Source: Paraburkholderia unamae (GTDB lineage Bacteria; Pseudomonadota; Gammaproteobacteria; Burkholderiales; Burkholderiaceae). From it: a DNA stretch of 64,000 nucleotides. Location of the stretch: NCBI RefSeq assembly GCF_003268775.1, contig NZ_QLSU01000037.1, forward strand, positions 32,819 through 96,818, written 5' to 3'. The notes under the pieces were generated by a model, which was not told the origin of the DNA, did no database searches, and saw only the letters and a program-made list of their open reading frames with translations. Shown one piece after another: positions 25,722 through 34,639 of the stretch. Numbering within the stretch: the stretch's first letter is position 1; the number at the start of each line of letters is the position of its first letter. Position numbers and translations under genes: made by a program.

Positions 25722-26792
25722 ATGATTTCAAAAGCTACGATTCTTGCGGTGTCGTGCTCGGCGTTGCTGGGCACGGCGTGTGTGCATCTCGGCCCAACGC
25801 GCTTGCGCGCCGATCAGGTGGACTACGCGAGGGCGCTGGGCGACGCGAAAAAGCGCGAGATTCTCGCGTCGGTCGTCGGCTTGCGTTACGGCGACGCGCC
25901 CGCGTTCCTCTCGGTCAGCTCGATCATCGCCGCCTACCAGTTCGATTCGACGGCGGGCGCAACCGGCAATATCGGCTCGGGCTCGCAACCGAATTACGCG
26001 CTCGCGACCGGCAGCGTTTCCTGGTCGAACCGCCCGACCTTCACGTTCTCGCCCACGACGGGCGAAGCGTTCGCCGCCGCCTACATCCGGCCGCTCGCGC
26101 CAGAACTCGTGCTGCCGCTCGCCGAAGGCGGCATGCCGGTCGATCTGCTGCTGCGGATCGGCGCGCAGTCGATCGGCGGCTTGCAGAACGGCAGTGCGCT
26201 CGGCGGCGAGAACAGCGCGGGATCGGCGGGCTTCTTCCAGCTCTTGCAGGCGCTCAGGCGCTTGCAGCTCGCCGGCGAATTGAGCGTGGAGTCGCGCAGC
26301 GAGAACGGCAAGAACAGCGTCTACCTCGCGCTGGGCGCGACGAACAGCGCGCAGTCGCCAGAAGTTTCGGCGGATCTCGCGCGCGTGCGTGAACTGCTGC
26401 ATCTCGCGGCGGACACGCGCACTTACCAGATCGTCTATGGACCGTCGGCGCAAGGGGGCAGCCGTATTCCCATGGTCACGCGCTCGGTGCTCGGCATTCT
26501 GACCAATATCGGCGCGCAGGTGCAGGTGCCGCCCGACCAGGTGGCGAGCGGTGCGACCAAGCCCACGGTTGACCTGATCGGCGGTGAAACACGGCCGATC
26601 ATCATCGTGCGCGCGGGACCGAAAGCGCCTGCCGACGCCTATGTCGCCATCGATTACGACGGCACGGCGTACTGGGTCGATCGCGGCGACTTCGACTCGA
26701 AATACGCGTTCACGGTCCTGCAAAATCTCATGGCGCTCGCGGAAGCCGACACGAGCGCCAAGGCGCCGGTCGTGACGATACCGGCCAACTAG
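25722..26792 (+). CDS. Outer- or inner-membrane lipoprotein of unknown function
   Basis: A 356-residue protein whose signal peptide ends in lipobox GTAC (Cys at 20). The mature part has the pattern GLRYGDAPAFLSVSSIIAAYQF and RPTFTFSPTTGEAFAAAYIRPL seen in conserved proteobacterial hypothetical lipoproteins; I know no function. Gly/Ser/Ala-rich stretches suggest beta structure. ATG 25722 gives the complete signal. It converges on the small membrane protein, their stop codons overlapping in CTAG. Confidence 0.8.
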   Translation: MISKATILAVSCSALLGTACVHLGPTRLRADQVDYARALGDAKKREILASVVGLRYGDAPAFLSVSSIIAAYQFDSTAGATGNIGSGSQPNYALATGSVSWSNRPTFTFSPTTGEAFAAAYIRPLAPELVLPLAEGGMPVDLLLRIGAQSIGGLQNGSALGGENSAGSAGFFQLLQALRRLQLAGELSVESRSENGKNSVYLALGATNSAQSPEVSADLARVRELLHLAADTRTYQIVYGPSAQGGSRIPMVTRSVLGILTNIGAQVQVPPDQVASGATKPTVDLIGGETRPIIIVRAGPKAPADAYVAIDYDGTAYWVDRGDFDSKYAFTVLQNLMALAEADTSAKAPVVTIPAN

Positions 26793-27202
26793 GCGACAGG
26801 CTTGCCGAAAACCCGCGCCCAGACCGCGCGCACGCGCCGCGCGCGATCTTCGAGCAAATACCACGCGGCGAGCGCGAAGAGGCCCGACATCACGCCCGTC
26901 AACAAGTGCTCAAGAACGGGAATGCGGTAATGGCTTTTGTGCGACCACGCGTCGCCGATCGTCGTCAGGCAGCCGACGATGAACGCGTTGCCGTAGCGGT
27001 GCGAATAGAGCCTCGACGCGGGCGTGAACGTGAGCAGCACCGCAAGGAGGCCGGTGAGAAGACCCGTTTGAAGCGCAATGCCCCAGTGTGTGAGGCTCAG
27101 GATGTTGCCCCAGCTTCCGGGCATGCACGTCATGCACGCACTGGTCGGTTGCCAGAAACGCTGGATGAACAGCCGTGCGCGACGTGTCCAGCCGATCGAC
27201 AT
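26789..27202 (-). CDS. Small membrane protein of unknown function
   Basis: A 137-residue protein with about three membrane helices: HWGIALQTGLLTGLLAVLLT, NAFIVGCLTTIGDAW and LEHLLTGVMSGLFALAAWYL. Near the start is a Cys pair (ACMTCMPG), and His residues occur around DAWSHKSHYRIP. AAGGGG precedes ATG 27202. It lies 44 bases after the SolA-like gene on the same strand and may be cotranscribed. I do not recognise the family. Confidence 0.7.
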   Translation of the reverse strand: MSIGWTRRARLFIQRFWQPTSACMTCMPGSWGNILSLTHWGIALQTGLLTGLLAVLLTFTPASRLYSHRYGNAFIVGCLTTIGDAWSHKSHYRIPVLEHLLTGVMSGLFALAAWYLLEDRARRVRAVWARVFGKPVA

Positions 27203-27246
27203 GACGTTTCCCCTTTTGCGCCGCCCGCTTGCCGCGAGCGCGCACG

Positions 27247-28404
27247 CTACGCAAAACGCTTGCGCGCGAACATCGCGAGATCGATGTGGCTCGTGCCTTG
27301 CGTAATGCGCTCGGCGAGCGCTTCGCCTATCGCGCTCGCGAACTTGAAGCCGTGGCCCGAAAAACCGGTGGCGACGTGAACGTTCGGGCAGGCGGGCACG
27401 CGGTCGATGATGAAATGCGTGTCGGGCGTCATGTCGTATTCGCACGCGCGGCCCACGCGCAGTTTGCCCGCGCCCGGCAGATAGCGTTGCAGGAAGCCTT
27501 GCAGGTCGGCGAGGTCGGTGGGCTCGGCTCCGAACGGCGCGAGTGCGGCGTCCACCGCCACGGGCTCGCCGCCGTCATGGCGGCCAAGCTTCAGACCGCT
27601 GCCGTCGAGATCGGGAAAGCCGTAGTACCCGCCGTTCTCCGAGGCGACGAAAAAGCCGGGGAAGCGCTCGGGCGCAAAGAGGCCGGCGGCGGGCTCGAAC
27701 CACGCGAAGGTCTTGCGCACGCGGGTGACGGGAACGTCGAGGCCCAGCGCTGCGAGCAGAGGCTGCGTCGATTTCCCGGCGCACACGATCAGGTCGCGCG
27801 CCGAGAACTGTTCGCCGGCGTCGGTCCAGACGCTCACGCTTTCCCGGCCGTGGCACGCAAGGCGCGTGACGCGTGTGCCGGTGCGCAGCGTTGCGCCAAG
27901 CGCGCAGGCCAGCTCGCGATACGCACGAATGGCGCGCTCGCAGTAAAGCACACCCGCGTCGGGCTCGAAGCTGACGATCTGCCCGGCGGTGAGGTGCCAT
28001 GCGGGCCAGCGCTGGCTGGCCTGCGCACCGTCGAGCGTTTCGAGCGCGAGCCCGTGGCGCTGCGCACTGCGCTGCACCTCGCGCAGGAAGGGATCGTCGG
28101 GCGAACCGATATTGACCACGCCGGTGCGTGCGAAGAGGGTCGCGCCGGTTTCCCGCTCCAGGTCTTCCCAAAGCTGCTGCGCGCGCAGCGCGAGCGGCAC
28201 ATACGCCGCGCCTTCGCCGTAGGCGTGGCGGATGAGGCGCGTGCCGCCGTGATGCGCGCCCTGGTCGTGAGGCGGATCGCCCGCGTCGACCAGCAGCACC
28301 TTGTTGCCAAGCCGGCTCAGGTAGTAGCCGGCGGCCATACCCATCGAGCCCGCGCCGACGATGAGCGTGTCAAAGGATCGATCGTTGAGATTGGGAGTTT
28401 GCAT
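27247..28404 (-). CDS. solA: SolA-like flavin amine oxidase (N-methyltryptophan/sarcosine oxidase family)
   Basis: A 385-residue monomeric sarcosine-oxidase-family enzyme that should oxidise an N-methyl amino acid to aldehyde, amine and H2O2. FAD-binding GAGSMG is at 17-22. Cys321 in RACEYDMTPDTHFIID aligns with the cysteine that carries covalent FAD in MSOX and SolA. GHGFKFASAIG near the end is the second FAD contact. Start ATG 28404 is chosen; ATG 28434 adds ten residues that do not match the family. Substrate (N-methyl-Trp or sarcosine) is not decided by the sequence. Confidence 0.9.
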   Translation of the reverse strand: MQTPNLNDRSFDTLIVGAGSMGMAAGYYLSRLGNKVLLVDAGDPPHDQGAHHGGTRLIRHAYGEGAAYVPLALRAQQLWEDLERETGATLFARTGVVNIGSPDDPFLREVQRSAQRHGLALETLDGAQASQRWPAWHLTAGQIVSFEPDAGVLYCERAIRAYRELACALGATLRTGTRVTRLACHGRESVSVWTDAGEQFSARDLIVCAGKSTQPLLAALGLDVPVTRVRKTFAWFEPAAGLFAPERFPGFFVASENGGYYGFPDLDGSGLKLGRHDGGEPVAVDAALAPFGAEPTDLADLQGFLQRYLPGAGKLRVGRACEYDMTPDTHFIIDRVPACPNVHVATGFSGHGFKFASAIGEALAERITQGTSHIDLAMFARKRFA

Positions 28405-28435
28405 GGATAGCGGGAGCACGCCGACGAATTGCAAG

Positions 28436-28460
28436 CTCCCGCGCCGGCAACGGGCGGGAG
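28436..28460 (-). terminator. GC-rich hairpin between small gene and solA
   Basis: CTCCCGC and GCGGGAG form a 7-bp stem with an 11-base loop. It lies after the stop of the small unknown gene (minus strand) and before the solA start. It lacks a T run, so it may be a weak terminator or a leader structure. Confidence 0.3.
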
Positions 28461-28547
28461 TGGATGCGGGCTTTCATTGTCGGCACTCGCAGCGCTCCTG
28501 TCGAGCGCAACGGCGCGTGACTCTCGCGGAAACGGACAAGAAGCGGA

Positions 28548-28829
28548 TCAGGCCCGCTCGGTCGGCGCGACGCTGAGGAGCGCCTCGCGCTCCAGATGGT
28601 CGAGCAGGCCGACGATGCGCCTGCGCTGCGTGGCCACCAGATCGTAGGTTTCGGCGACGGCGCGCAGGCGTTTGCGCCAGTAGGCGTAGTCGAAGCCGCT
28701 CACGGCGGCGCCTTCATTGCGGGTGAAGTACTGGACCATGCGTTCGACGTGGTCGAGCTGGGTGTCGGCCAGCGCCGCCGGTAGTAGCCCCGTGGTCTTC
28801 GGGGGCGCTTCTTTATCCAGAGTGATCAT
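28548..28829 (-). CDS. Small soluble protein of unknown function
   Basis: A 93-residue protein, not recognised. It is helical and charged; the middle reads AALADTQLDHVERMVQYFTR and FDYAYWRKRLRAVAETYDLV, giving amphipathic helices that might form a small helical bundle. ATG 28829 has GAGAA nearby; codon use is like the neighbours, which supports a real gene. No cysteine, signal or membrane segment. It precedes solA on the same strand by 144 bases, with a hairpin between. Confidence 0.6.
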   Translation of the reverse strand: MITLDKEAPPKTTGLLPAALADTQLDHVERMVQYFTRNEGAAVSGFDYAYWRKRLRAVAETYDLVATQRRRIVGLLDHLEREALLSVAPTERA

Positions 28830-29129
28830 TTTTTTCTCGGTTCTCTCAGGCTGCCTTGCAGGCCGCACGACTCGGATGATGGTGTTCCTGGCATACGGAA
28901 TGCCGCGCGCTGCTTGCCACGTACCCCCCGGCAGACACCGCAGCGCGGAACGAAAATCCGGACCATCAACACGTCAGCCCTACCGGAGTGCCCCGGCAGA
29001 TTTGACATAGCGCAAATTTAACGCGCTTTCGGGGCGAGACTTTACCGTACGTCTCAATTTCGTGGCTGTCATGTGGCTTTCACTCGCTTTCGTCCAACTA
29101 TTGGGATGTGGTGATGGCTTTTTATCTTC

Positions 29130-29157
29130 TTGACGGATTGTATGACAAGAATATAAT
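29130..29157 (+). promoter_or_regulatory. Sigma-70 promoter of the catabolic operon
   Basis: TTGACG (29130-29135) and a perfect TATAAT (29152-29157) with a 16-base spacer. It is the best promoter-like sequence before the 12-gene operon; transcription would begin near 29164. Confidence 0.7.
29138..29148. promoter_or_regulatory. Candidate GntR operator inside the promoter spacer
   Basis: TTGT-ATG-ACAA lies between the -35 and -10 boxes. It fits the GT-N-AC symmetry of FCD-type GntR sites. The GntR gene at the other end of the operon is the natural candidate to bind here and block RNA polymerase. Confidence 0.5.
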
Positions 29158-29392
29158 CGGTTTCACGCGAGAGCGACCCGGCAACGCAAGGCAACCGGAG
29201 CGCCACGATGCAACCCGGTCGAAGCCTGCTCAGGCGCCCGGATAACAGGAGACAGCGCATGCACCGCATGACCGGCAGCATCCCGGCCCCCGATCGAACC
29301 TCGGTCATGCGCGCACGCACGCCGCTTCGGCGCTGAACGTCTCCTCGCCCGCGCCTCGACACGGAAAAATTCAACGAAAGGACACCCGAGAC

Positions 29393-30202
29393 ATGTCATC
29401 GCCCATCGAGAACTACCGCATCTACGCAGTCAAGTACGCGCACTTCGAGCGCCGCTCGTTCCACAACTTCATCGGCGGCGACTCGCACGACGTGCCCATG
29501 CCGCTCGATTACTACGTGTGGGCGGTGGTGGGGCGCGAGCGCACATATATCGTCGATACGGGTTTCGATCAGGCCATGGCGGACAAGCGCGGCCGCACGA
29601 TCACGAATACGGTCGAAGCGGGGCTCGGCAAGATCGGCATACGCGTGGCCGACGTGAAGGACGTGATCATCACGCACATGCACTACGATCACGCGGGCAA
29701 TCACGCCCTGTTTCCGCATGCCCGTTACCATGTTCAGGACCGCGAAATGGCGTACTGCACCGGGCGCTGCATGTGTCACCACGCGCTCAGCCACCCGTTC
29801 GAGCCCGAAGACGTGAAGGCGATGGTGGGGCGTCTTTTCGATGGCCGCGTGCAGTTTCACGAAGGGGCGTCGGAGATCGCGCCGGGGCTGACCGTGCACT
29901 GGGTGGGCGGCCATACGAACGGTTTGCAGATCGTGCGTGTGCACACCGAGCACGGCTGGGTCGTGCTGGCCTCGGACGCCTCGCACTTCTACGCCAACAT
30001 GCAGGAGCACCGGCCGTTTCCGGTCGTCTACAACGTGGGCGACATGCTCGAAGGCTATGAAGCGGCACACCGCCTCGCGAGTTCTCCGGCACAAGTGATA
30101 CCGGGCCACGATCCGGCCGTGCTCACGCGCTTTCCCGCGCATGATCGCGAAACCGAGGGCTGGATCGTCCGGCTCGACGCGCCCATGCGGAGCGCGCAAT
30201 GA
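29393..30202 (+). CDS. Lactonase-like metallo-beta-lactamase-fold hydrolase
   Basis: A 269-residue enzyme of the AHL-lactonase-like MBL branch (AiiA/AttM type): DTGFDQAMADKRGR, the two-zinc motif THMHYDHAGNH (94-104), AYCTGRCMCHHAL, GGHTNGLQ, LASDASHFY and PGHDP at the end. Such enzymes open lactone rings, from acyl-homoserine lactones to gamma-butyrolactone. Being first in a catabolic operon, it more likely opens a nutrient lactone than quenches signals; this is inference. AAAGGA precedes the ATG; its stop overlaps the SDR start (ATGA). Confidence 0.87.
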   Translation: MSSPIENYRIYAVKYAHFERRSFHNFIGGDSHDVPMPLDYYVWAVVGRERTYIVDTGFDQAMADKRGRTITNTVEAGLGKIGIRVADVKDVIITHMHYDHAGNHALFPHARYHVQDREMAYCTGRCMCHHALSHPFEPEDVKAMVGRLFDGRVQFHEGASEIAPGLTVHWVGGHTNGLQIVRVHTEHGWVVLASDASHFYANMQEHRPFPVVYNVGDMLEGYEAAHRLASSPAQVIPGHDPAVLTRFPAHDRETEGWIVRLDAPMRSAQ

Positions 30203-30981
30203 TGCGTGGCAAGGGAGCGCTCGTGACCGGCTCGTCGAACGGGCTCGGCCTCGCGATGGCGTCGGCGCTGGCCCAGGCGGGCTGCGATATCGTGCTGCAC
30301 GGGCTCGAAGCCCCTGACGAGATGCTAAGCATCACTCATGATATCGCGAGCCGCCACGATGTGCGCGTGAGCTACGTGCAGGCCGATCTCGCAAGCGTGG
30401 CCGGTGTCGATGCCCTGATGGCGGCGGCGCACGAGCGGCTCGGCACACTTGACGTGCTCATCAACAACGCGGTCGTGCGGCATTTCGCCGGCATTGGCGC
30501 GTTTCCCATGGAGCGCTGGCATGAGGCGATCGCCGTCAATCTCACGGCCGCCTTCCGCGCCATTCAGCTTGCGCTGCCCGGCATGCGCGAGCGCGGCTGG
30601 GGCCGCATCTTCAACATGACGTCCGTCTATGGCTCGCGCGCCGTCGCGAACCGCGTGGATTACGTGACGACGAAAACGGCGCTCATGGGCCTCACGCGCT
30701 CGGTGGCGCTGGAAACGCTCAAGCAGGGCATTACCTGCAACGCGATTTGTCCGGGCTCGGTGCTCACGCCCAATATCGACGGCCGCATCAACGAGTTGAT
30801 GGAAGCGCGCTCGCTCGGGCGCACGGCCGCCGTGCGCGCGTTTCTGGAGGGCAAGCAGCCGACCGGCGAATTGATCGAAGCCGCGCACGTGGGCGAACTC
30901 GTGGTGTTTCTGTGCGGCCCGGCGGCGGCGCAGATCACGGGCGCGATGATGCCGATCGAAGGAGGCTGGCTTGCAGGTTGA
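30199..30981 (+). CDS. Short-chain dehydrogenase/reductase
   Basis: A 260-residue classical SDR. NAD(P)-binding TGSSNGLG is at 10-17, NNA at 89-91, and the catalytic set N114, S142, Y155, K159 is intact. The long GRINELMEARSLGRTAAV insert before the C-terminus resembles 3-hydroxybutyrate dehydrogenases. It should interconvert a hydroxy acid and a keto acid. It overlaps the lactonase-like gene before it and the MmgE/PrpD gene after it, so all three are translationally coupled. Confidence 0.9.
   Translation: MMRGKGALVTGSSNGLGLAMASALAQAGCDIVLHGLEAPDEMLSITHDIASRHDVRVSYVQADLASVAGVDALMAAAHERLGTLDVLINNAVVRHFAGIGAFPMERWHEAIAVNLTAAFRAIQLALPGMRERGWGRIFNMTSVYGSRAVANRVDYVTTKTALMGLTRSVALETLKQGITCNAICPGSVLTPNIDGRINELMEARSLGRTAAVRAFLEGKQPTGELIEAAHVGELVVFLCGPAAAQITGAMMPIEGGWLAG
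30959..30965 (+). promoter_or_regulatory. Ribosome-binding site deciding a TTG start
   Basis: AAGGAGG ends five bases before TTG 30971, in frame with the MmgE/PrpD protein and inside the 3' end of the SDR gene. The first in-frame ATG, 31001, has no such site. Confidence 0.6.
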
Positions 30982-32359
30982 TCGACAGGCGGATCCGCAG
31001 ATGCGCGAACACGCGGGCGTGACGCGCACGTTAGCCGCATTCATTGCGCAGACGCAATGGGCCGATGTGCCCGCGGACGTGCGCCACGAGGCGAAGCGCG
31101 CGTTGGTGAACTACTTCGCCGTGGCGCTAGCGGGCGCGCATGATCCCACCATCGAGAAGGCCGTGGGCGTGTATGGTCGCTTCAGCGCGAACGAGCACGC
31201 TTCGCTCGTGGGCCGTCGCGAGTGCACCGACATGCTCAACGCAGCGGCGCTCAACGCCATGAGCGCGAACGTGTTCGACTTCGACGACACGCACGTTCCC
31301 ACCATCATTCATCCGGGCGCGCCCGTTGCCGCCCCCTTGTTCGCTCTGGCGCAAACCGCGCCGTTGAGTGGCGAGCAGTTGTTGCTGGCATTCGTGCTGG
31401 GCGTGGAGGTGGCTTGCCGTATCGGCAACGCGGTTTCGCCCGAACACTATCAGCGCGGCTGGCATATCACGTCCACGTGCGGCGTGTTCGGCGCGGCGGC
31501 AGCCGTTGCGCGCGCACTGAGTTTGGCTGCGCGCGAGAGCGCCTGGGCGCTCGGCAATGCATCGGCGCAAACGGGCGGCCTCGTGGAGACGCTCGGCACG
31601 ATGTCGAAAAGCATCGGCGTGGGCAACGCGGCACGCGGCGGCTTGCTGGCGGCGTTGCTCGCGCGGGAGGGCTTCGCCGGTCCCGACGCGCCACTCGAAG
31701 GCGAACGCGGTTTTCTGCGCTGCGCGGCGTCACGGCCCGATGTGAATGCGATCACCGAAGGTCTGGGGCGCGAATGGGCGCTGCGCGCGAACACCTATAA
31801 GCCGTACCCGTGCGGCGTCGTGCTCAACCCGGTGATCGACGCCTGCCTCGCGCTGCATTGTGAAGCACGCTGCGCGCTCGACGCCATCGAGGCCGTCGAA
31901 CTTCGCGGTCATCCGCTGCTGCGCGAGCGTACCGATCGGCCCGATGTGCGTAGCGGCCGCGAGGCGCAGGTGAGCGCGCAGCATGCGGTTGCCATTGCGC
32001 TCGCACGAGGTCGCGCGGGACTCGCGGAATTTAGCGACGCTGCGGTGGCCGACCCTGTGATTCGCGCATTCGGCAAGCGGTTGCGTTTCTCGGACGCAGC
32101 CAGTGGGTCCGTCGAGTCCGCCGAGGTGACGCTCGTGCTGCGTACCGGGGAACGCGTGACGAAGCGCATCGAAGCGGCGCGCGGCAGTCTCGCCGCGCCG
32201 CTGGACGACGCGGCGCTAGAAGCGAAATTGCGCGAACTGGCGGCGTACGGCGGCGCTGGCGTGGCGGCCGAGCCGTTGCTCGCGCAACTATGGACGCTCG
32301 ACGCCGCCACGGACGCGGCGGTCGTGATGCGTCTCGCACAGGCGCCGCAAGCGCAATGA
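30971..32359 (+). CDS. MmgE/PrpD-family protein
   Basis: A 462-residue member of the 2-methylcitrate dehydratase / cis-aconitate decarboxylase / iminodisuccinate epimerase family. The first landmark is VRHEAKRALVNYFAVALAGA, then FDFDDTHVPTIIHPGAPVAA with the conserved Asp/His cluster, GWHITSTCGVFGAAAAVA and TYKPYPCGVVLNPVIDACL. It acts by moving protons, water or CO2 next to carboxylates. The TTG start gives an 11-base overlap with the SDR; ATG 31001 is the alternative. The specific reaction is unknown. Confidence 0.88.
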   Translation: MQVDRQADPQMREHAGVTRTLAAFIAQTQWADVPADVRHEAKRALVNYFAVALAGAHDPTIEKAVGVYGRFSANEHASLVGRRECTDMLNAAALNAMSANVFDFDDTHVPTIIHPGAPVAAPLFALAQTAPLSGEQLLLAFVLGVEVACRIGNAVSPEHYQRGWHITSTCGVFGAAAAVARALSLAARESAWALGNASAQTGGLVETLGTMSKSIGVGNAARGGLLAALLAREGFAGPDAPLEGERGFLRCAASRPDVNAITEGLGREWALRANTYKPYPCGVVLNPVIDACLALHCEARCALDAIEAVELRGHPLLRERTDRPDVRSGREAQVSAQHAVAIALARGRAGLAEFSDAAVADPVIRAFGKRLRFSDAASGSVESAEVTLVLRTGERVTKRIEAARGSLAAPLDDAALEAKLRELAAYGGAGVAAEPLLAQLWTLDAATDAAVVMRLAQAPQAQ

Positions 32360-32398
32360 CATTGAATTAGCTGACATTTCACTGGAACGAGGATAGTC

Positions 32399-33322
32399 AT
32401 GGCGAGTGGGCAAGCAACAAGGGAGCCGGGCGGCGCGCCGCTCGGCTTCATCGGAGTCGGGACGATGGGGCGGCCGATGGCGCGCCGTCTCATCGATGCG
32501 GGGCATGCGCTGATCGTGTTCGACCGCGACGAAGCGGCAGTCGCGGAACTCACGGCCATTGGCGCGCTGGCGGCGCAATCGGTGCGCGAAGTGGCCGACC
32601 GGGCGCGCGTGGTGTTCACGAGCCTGCCGACGCCCGCGATCTTCCGCGAAGTGGCGCTCGGCGCGGGCGGCCTGCGCGAAGGCGAGACGGTGAAGATCCT
32701 CGTCGATCTTTCCACGGTCGGTTCGCGTATCGAAAAGGAAGTGGCCGCGGGTTTGCGCGAGCGCGGCATCGAAACGGTCGATGCGCCCGTGAGCGGTGGC
32801 GCGGCCGGTGCGACGAAAGGCTCGCTCGCGATCATGGCGGCGGGCGTGGGCGCCGCGCTGGACGAAGTGCGGCCGCTGTTCGACGTGCTCGGCAAGGTAT
32901 TCGTCGTGGGCGATCAGCCGGGGCAGGGGCAACTGCTCAAGCTCCTCAACAACATGCTTTCGTCCACGGCGTTTGCGATCACCTCCGAGGCGTTCGTGGC
33001 GGGCATGCGCGGCGGCCTCGACCCGGAGGTGATGATGGCCGTGATCAACGCGGGCAGCGGCAAGAACGGCGCGACGCTCGACAAGTTTCCGAAGCATGTG
33101 CTGCCGCGCACGTTCGACTTCGGCTTTCCGGTGGGCAGCGTGTGCAAGGACATTGGCCTGGCCGTGGACGAATGCCAGGCGCTGGGCGTGCCCATGTGGG
33201 TGGGTAACATCGCGCGCCAGGTCTGGAATCACGCGGCCATGCAGGACGGCGCGGCGCGCGACATGACGGAACTGGTGCGCTATGTCGAGCGCTGGTCATC
33301 CACCGAGGGGCTTGACGCCTGA
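32399..33322 (+). CDS. 3-hydroxyisobutyrate dehydrogenase-like enzyme 1
   Basis: A 307-residue beta-hydroxyacid dehydrogenase. Rossmann GVGTMG at 19-24, substrate motif DAPVSGG at 128-134 and catalytic Lys181 with Asn185 (LLKLLNN). It should oxidise a beta-hydroxy acid to a semialdehyde or keto acid with NAD(P). It is one of three such enzymes in this operon, differing clearly from the other two. ACGAGGAT precedes ATG 32399. Confidence 0.9.
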   Translation: MASGQATREPGGAPLGFIGVGTMGRPMARRLIDAGHALIVFDRDEAAVAELTAIGALAAQSVREVADRARVVFTSLPTPAIFREVALGAGGLREGETVKILVDLSTVGSRIEKEVAAGLRERGIETVDAPVSGGAAGATKGSLAIMAAGVGAALDEVRPLFDVLGKVFVVGDQPGQGQLLKLLNNMLSSTAFAITSEAFVAGMRGGLDPEVMMAVINAGSGKNGATLDKFPKHVLPRTFDFGFPVGSVCKDIGLAVDECQALGVPMWVGNIARQVWNHAAMQDGAARDMTELVRYVERWSSTEGLDA

Positions 33323-33379
33323 TGTGACCGGCGATCGCCATGTAATAAGGAATGCTACAAAATTTACACGGAGAAACCG

Positions 33380-33706
33380 ATGATTGTTGAACTGCGCATT
33401 TACCACTGCGCGCCGACGCGTCTGCCGGCGCTGCTCGACCGCTTCTCGACCACCACGCTGGCCTTCTTCGAGAAGTACGGCATTCGCCAGATCGGCTTCT
33501 GGACCACGCTCATCGGCCAGAGCAACCACACGCTGACCTATCTGGTGCAGTGGGAGAGCCTCGCGGAGCGCGAGCAAAAGTGGAATGCGTTCCAGGCCGA
33601 CGCCGAATGGATCGCGAAGCGCGCCGCGAGCGAAGCCGAGCGGCCTATTGTCGAGCGCATCGAGAGCCATATTCTCGCGCCGACTGCATTTTCAGCACTG
33701 CGCTAA
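33380..33706 (+). CDS. NIPSNAP-family protein
   Basis: A 108-residue NIPSNAP protein: it starts MIVELRIYHCAPTRLPALLD and has TLTYLVQWESLAEREQKW. The fold is a ferredoxin-like dimeric alpha/beta barrel. Biochemical roles are not established; bacterial members often sit in catabolic operons. ACACGGAGAAACCG gives the ribosome-binding site. It is 12 bases before the second HIBADH-like gene. Confidence 0.9.
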   Translation: MIVELRIYHCAPTRLPALLDRFSTTTLAFFEKYGIRQIGFWTTLIGQSNHTLTYLVQWESLAEREQKWNAFQADAEWIAKRAASEAERPIVERIESHILAPTAFSALR

Positions 33707-33718
33707 GGAGACCTTGCG

Positions 33719-34618
33719 ATGAACGAACCTAAGCGGGAACCCCGGAATATCGGTTTCATCGGCCTCGGCATGATGGGCGCACCCATGGTGCAGTGTCTCG
33801 TCAACGCCGGTTACACGCTTTATCTCGACGACGCCGACGCCGCGCGCGCCGATGCGCTTGCCGCGCAGATGGGCGCCCGCCGCCTGGGCGCGGACAACGC
33901 CGCCGGACTCGACGTGCTGATCACCATGCTGCCGAATTCGGCCATCGTGGAAAGCGTGCTGCTGGGCGACGGCACAGGCGGCTGGGCGAGCCGGCTCGCG
34001 CCGGGCGCGGTGGTGATCGACATGAGTTCGTCGGAACCCGAGCGCTCGCGCAAGCTGGGCGCCGTGCTCGAAGAGCGCGGGCTCGCTTATCTCGACGCAC
34101 CGGTTTCGGGCGGCGTGAAGAAGGCGAAGGAAGGGACGCTCGCCATCCTGATCGGCGGGCGCGAGGAGATCGCTGCGCGCTGCCATGCCCTGCTGGGGGC
34201 AATGGGCAAGAGCCTGCTGCATATCGGCGGCGCGGGCGCGGGCCACGCGGCGAAGGCGCTCAACAACTACGTGTCGGCGGCGGGGTTGGCGGCGACGGTG
34301 GAAGCGTTGCATGTGGCCGAACGCTTCGGCATCGACCCGGGTGTGATGACCGACGTGCTCAATGCGTCGTCGGGGCGCAGCAACACCTCGGAAAACAAGG
34401 TCAAGCAGTTCATGCTGAGCGGCACGTTCGGCTCGGGCTTCGCGTTGCAGTTGATGAACAAGGACATCAAGATTGCGCGCGCGCTCGCGCAGTCGGTCGG
34501 TTATCCGATGGTGCTTGGCACGACCTGCGCCACGCTCTGGGACGAGGCCGCGCAACGCTCGACGCCCGCGACCGACCACACCGAGCTGTACCGCTTGCTG
34601 CCGGGCAACGCGGACTGA
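33719..34618 (+). CDS. 3-hydroxyisobutyrate dehydrogenase-like enzyme 2
   Basis: A 299-residue enzyme with GLGMMG at 15-20, DAPVSGG at 126-132 and catalytic Lys179 in HAAKALNNYV. In sequence it is closer to tartronate-semialdehyde/HIBADH proteins than enzyme 1 of the same operon is. GGAGA lies before the ATG. A partner aldehyde dehydrogenase follows 21 bases later, so oxidation of a hydroxy acid through a semialdehyde to an acid is a reasonable inference. Confidence 0.9.
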   Translation: MNEPKREPRNIGFIGLGMMGAPMVQCLVNAGYTLYLDDADAARADALAAQMGARRLGADNAAGLDVLITMLPNSAIVESVLLGDGTGGWASRLAPGAVVIDMSSSEPERSRKLGAVLEERGLAYLDAPVSGGVKKAKEGTLAILIGGREEIAARCHALLGAMGKSLLHIGGAGAGHAAKALNNYVSAAGLAATVEALHVAERFGIDPGVMTDVLNASSGRSNTSENKVKQFMLSGTFGSGFALQLMNKDIKIARALAQSVGYPMVLGTTCATLWDEAAQRSTPATDHTELYRLLPGNAD

Positions 34619-34639
34619 ACGAATCGATCTGGAGTGCTT

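Larger units (their letters stand above)
28830..29392. other. Intergenic region carrying the promoter of the catabolic operon
   Basis: 563 bases between the divergent small gene and the lactonase-like gene. The sigma-70 promoter and a candidate operator are listed separately at 29130-29157; the remaining 235 bases to the first start codon form a long leader in which I see no clear structure or reading frame. Confidence 0.6.

Noticed and set aside
29393..30202. Quorum-quenching AHL lactonase as a specific call
   Set aside because: The fold and motif fit, but the position at the head of a catabolic operon with an organic-acid symporter favours a nutrient lactone. The specific activity cannot be read from sequence.
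34634..34639. GTG start for the aldehyde dehydrogenase
   Set aside because: The GTG overlaps the GGAG ribosome-binding sequence that correctly serves ATG 34640.
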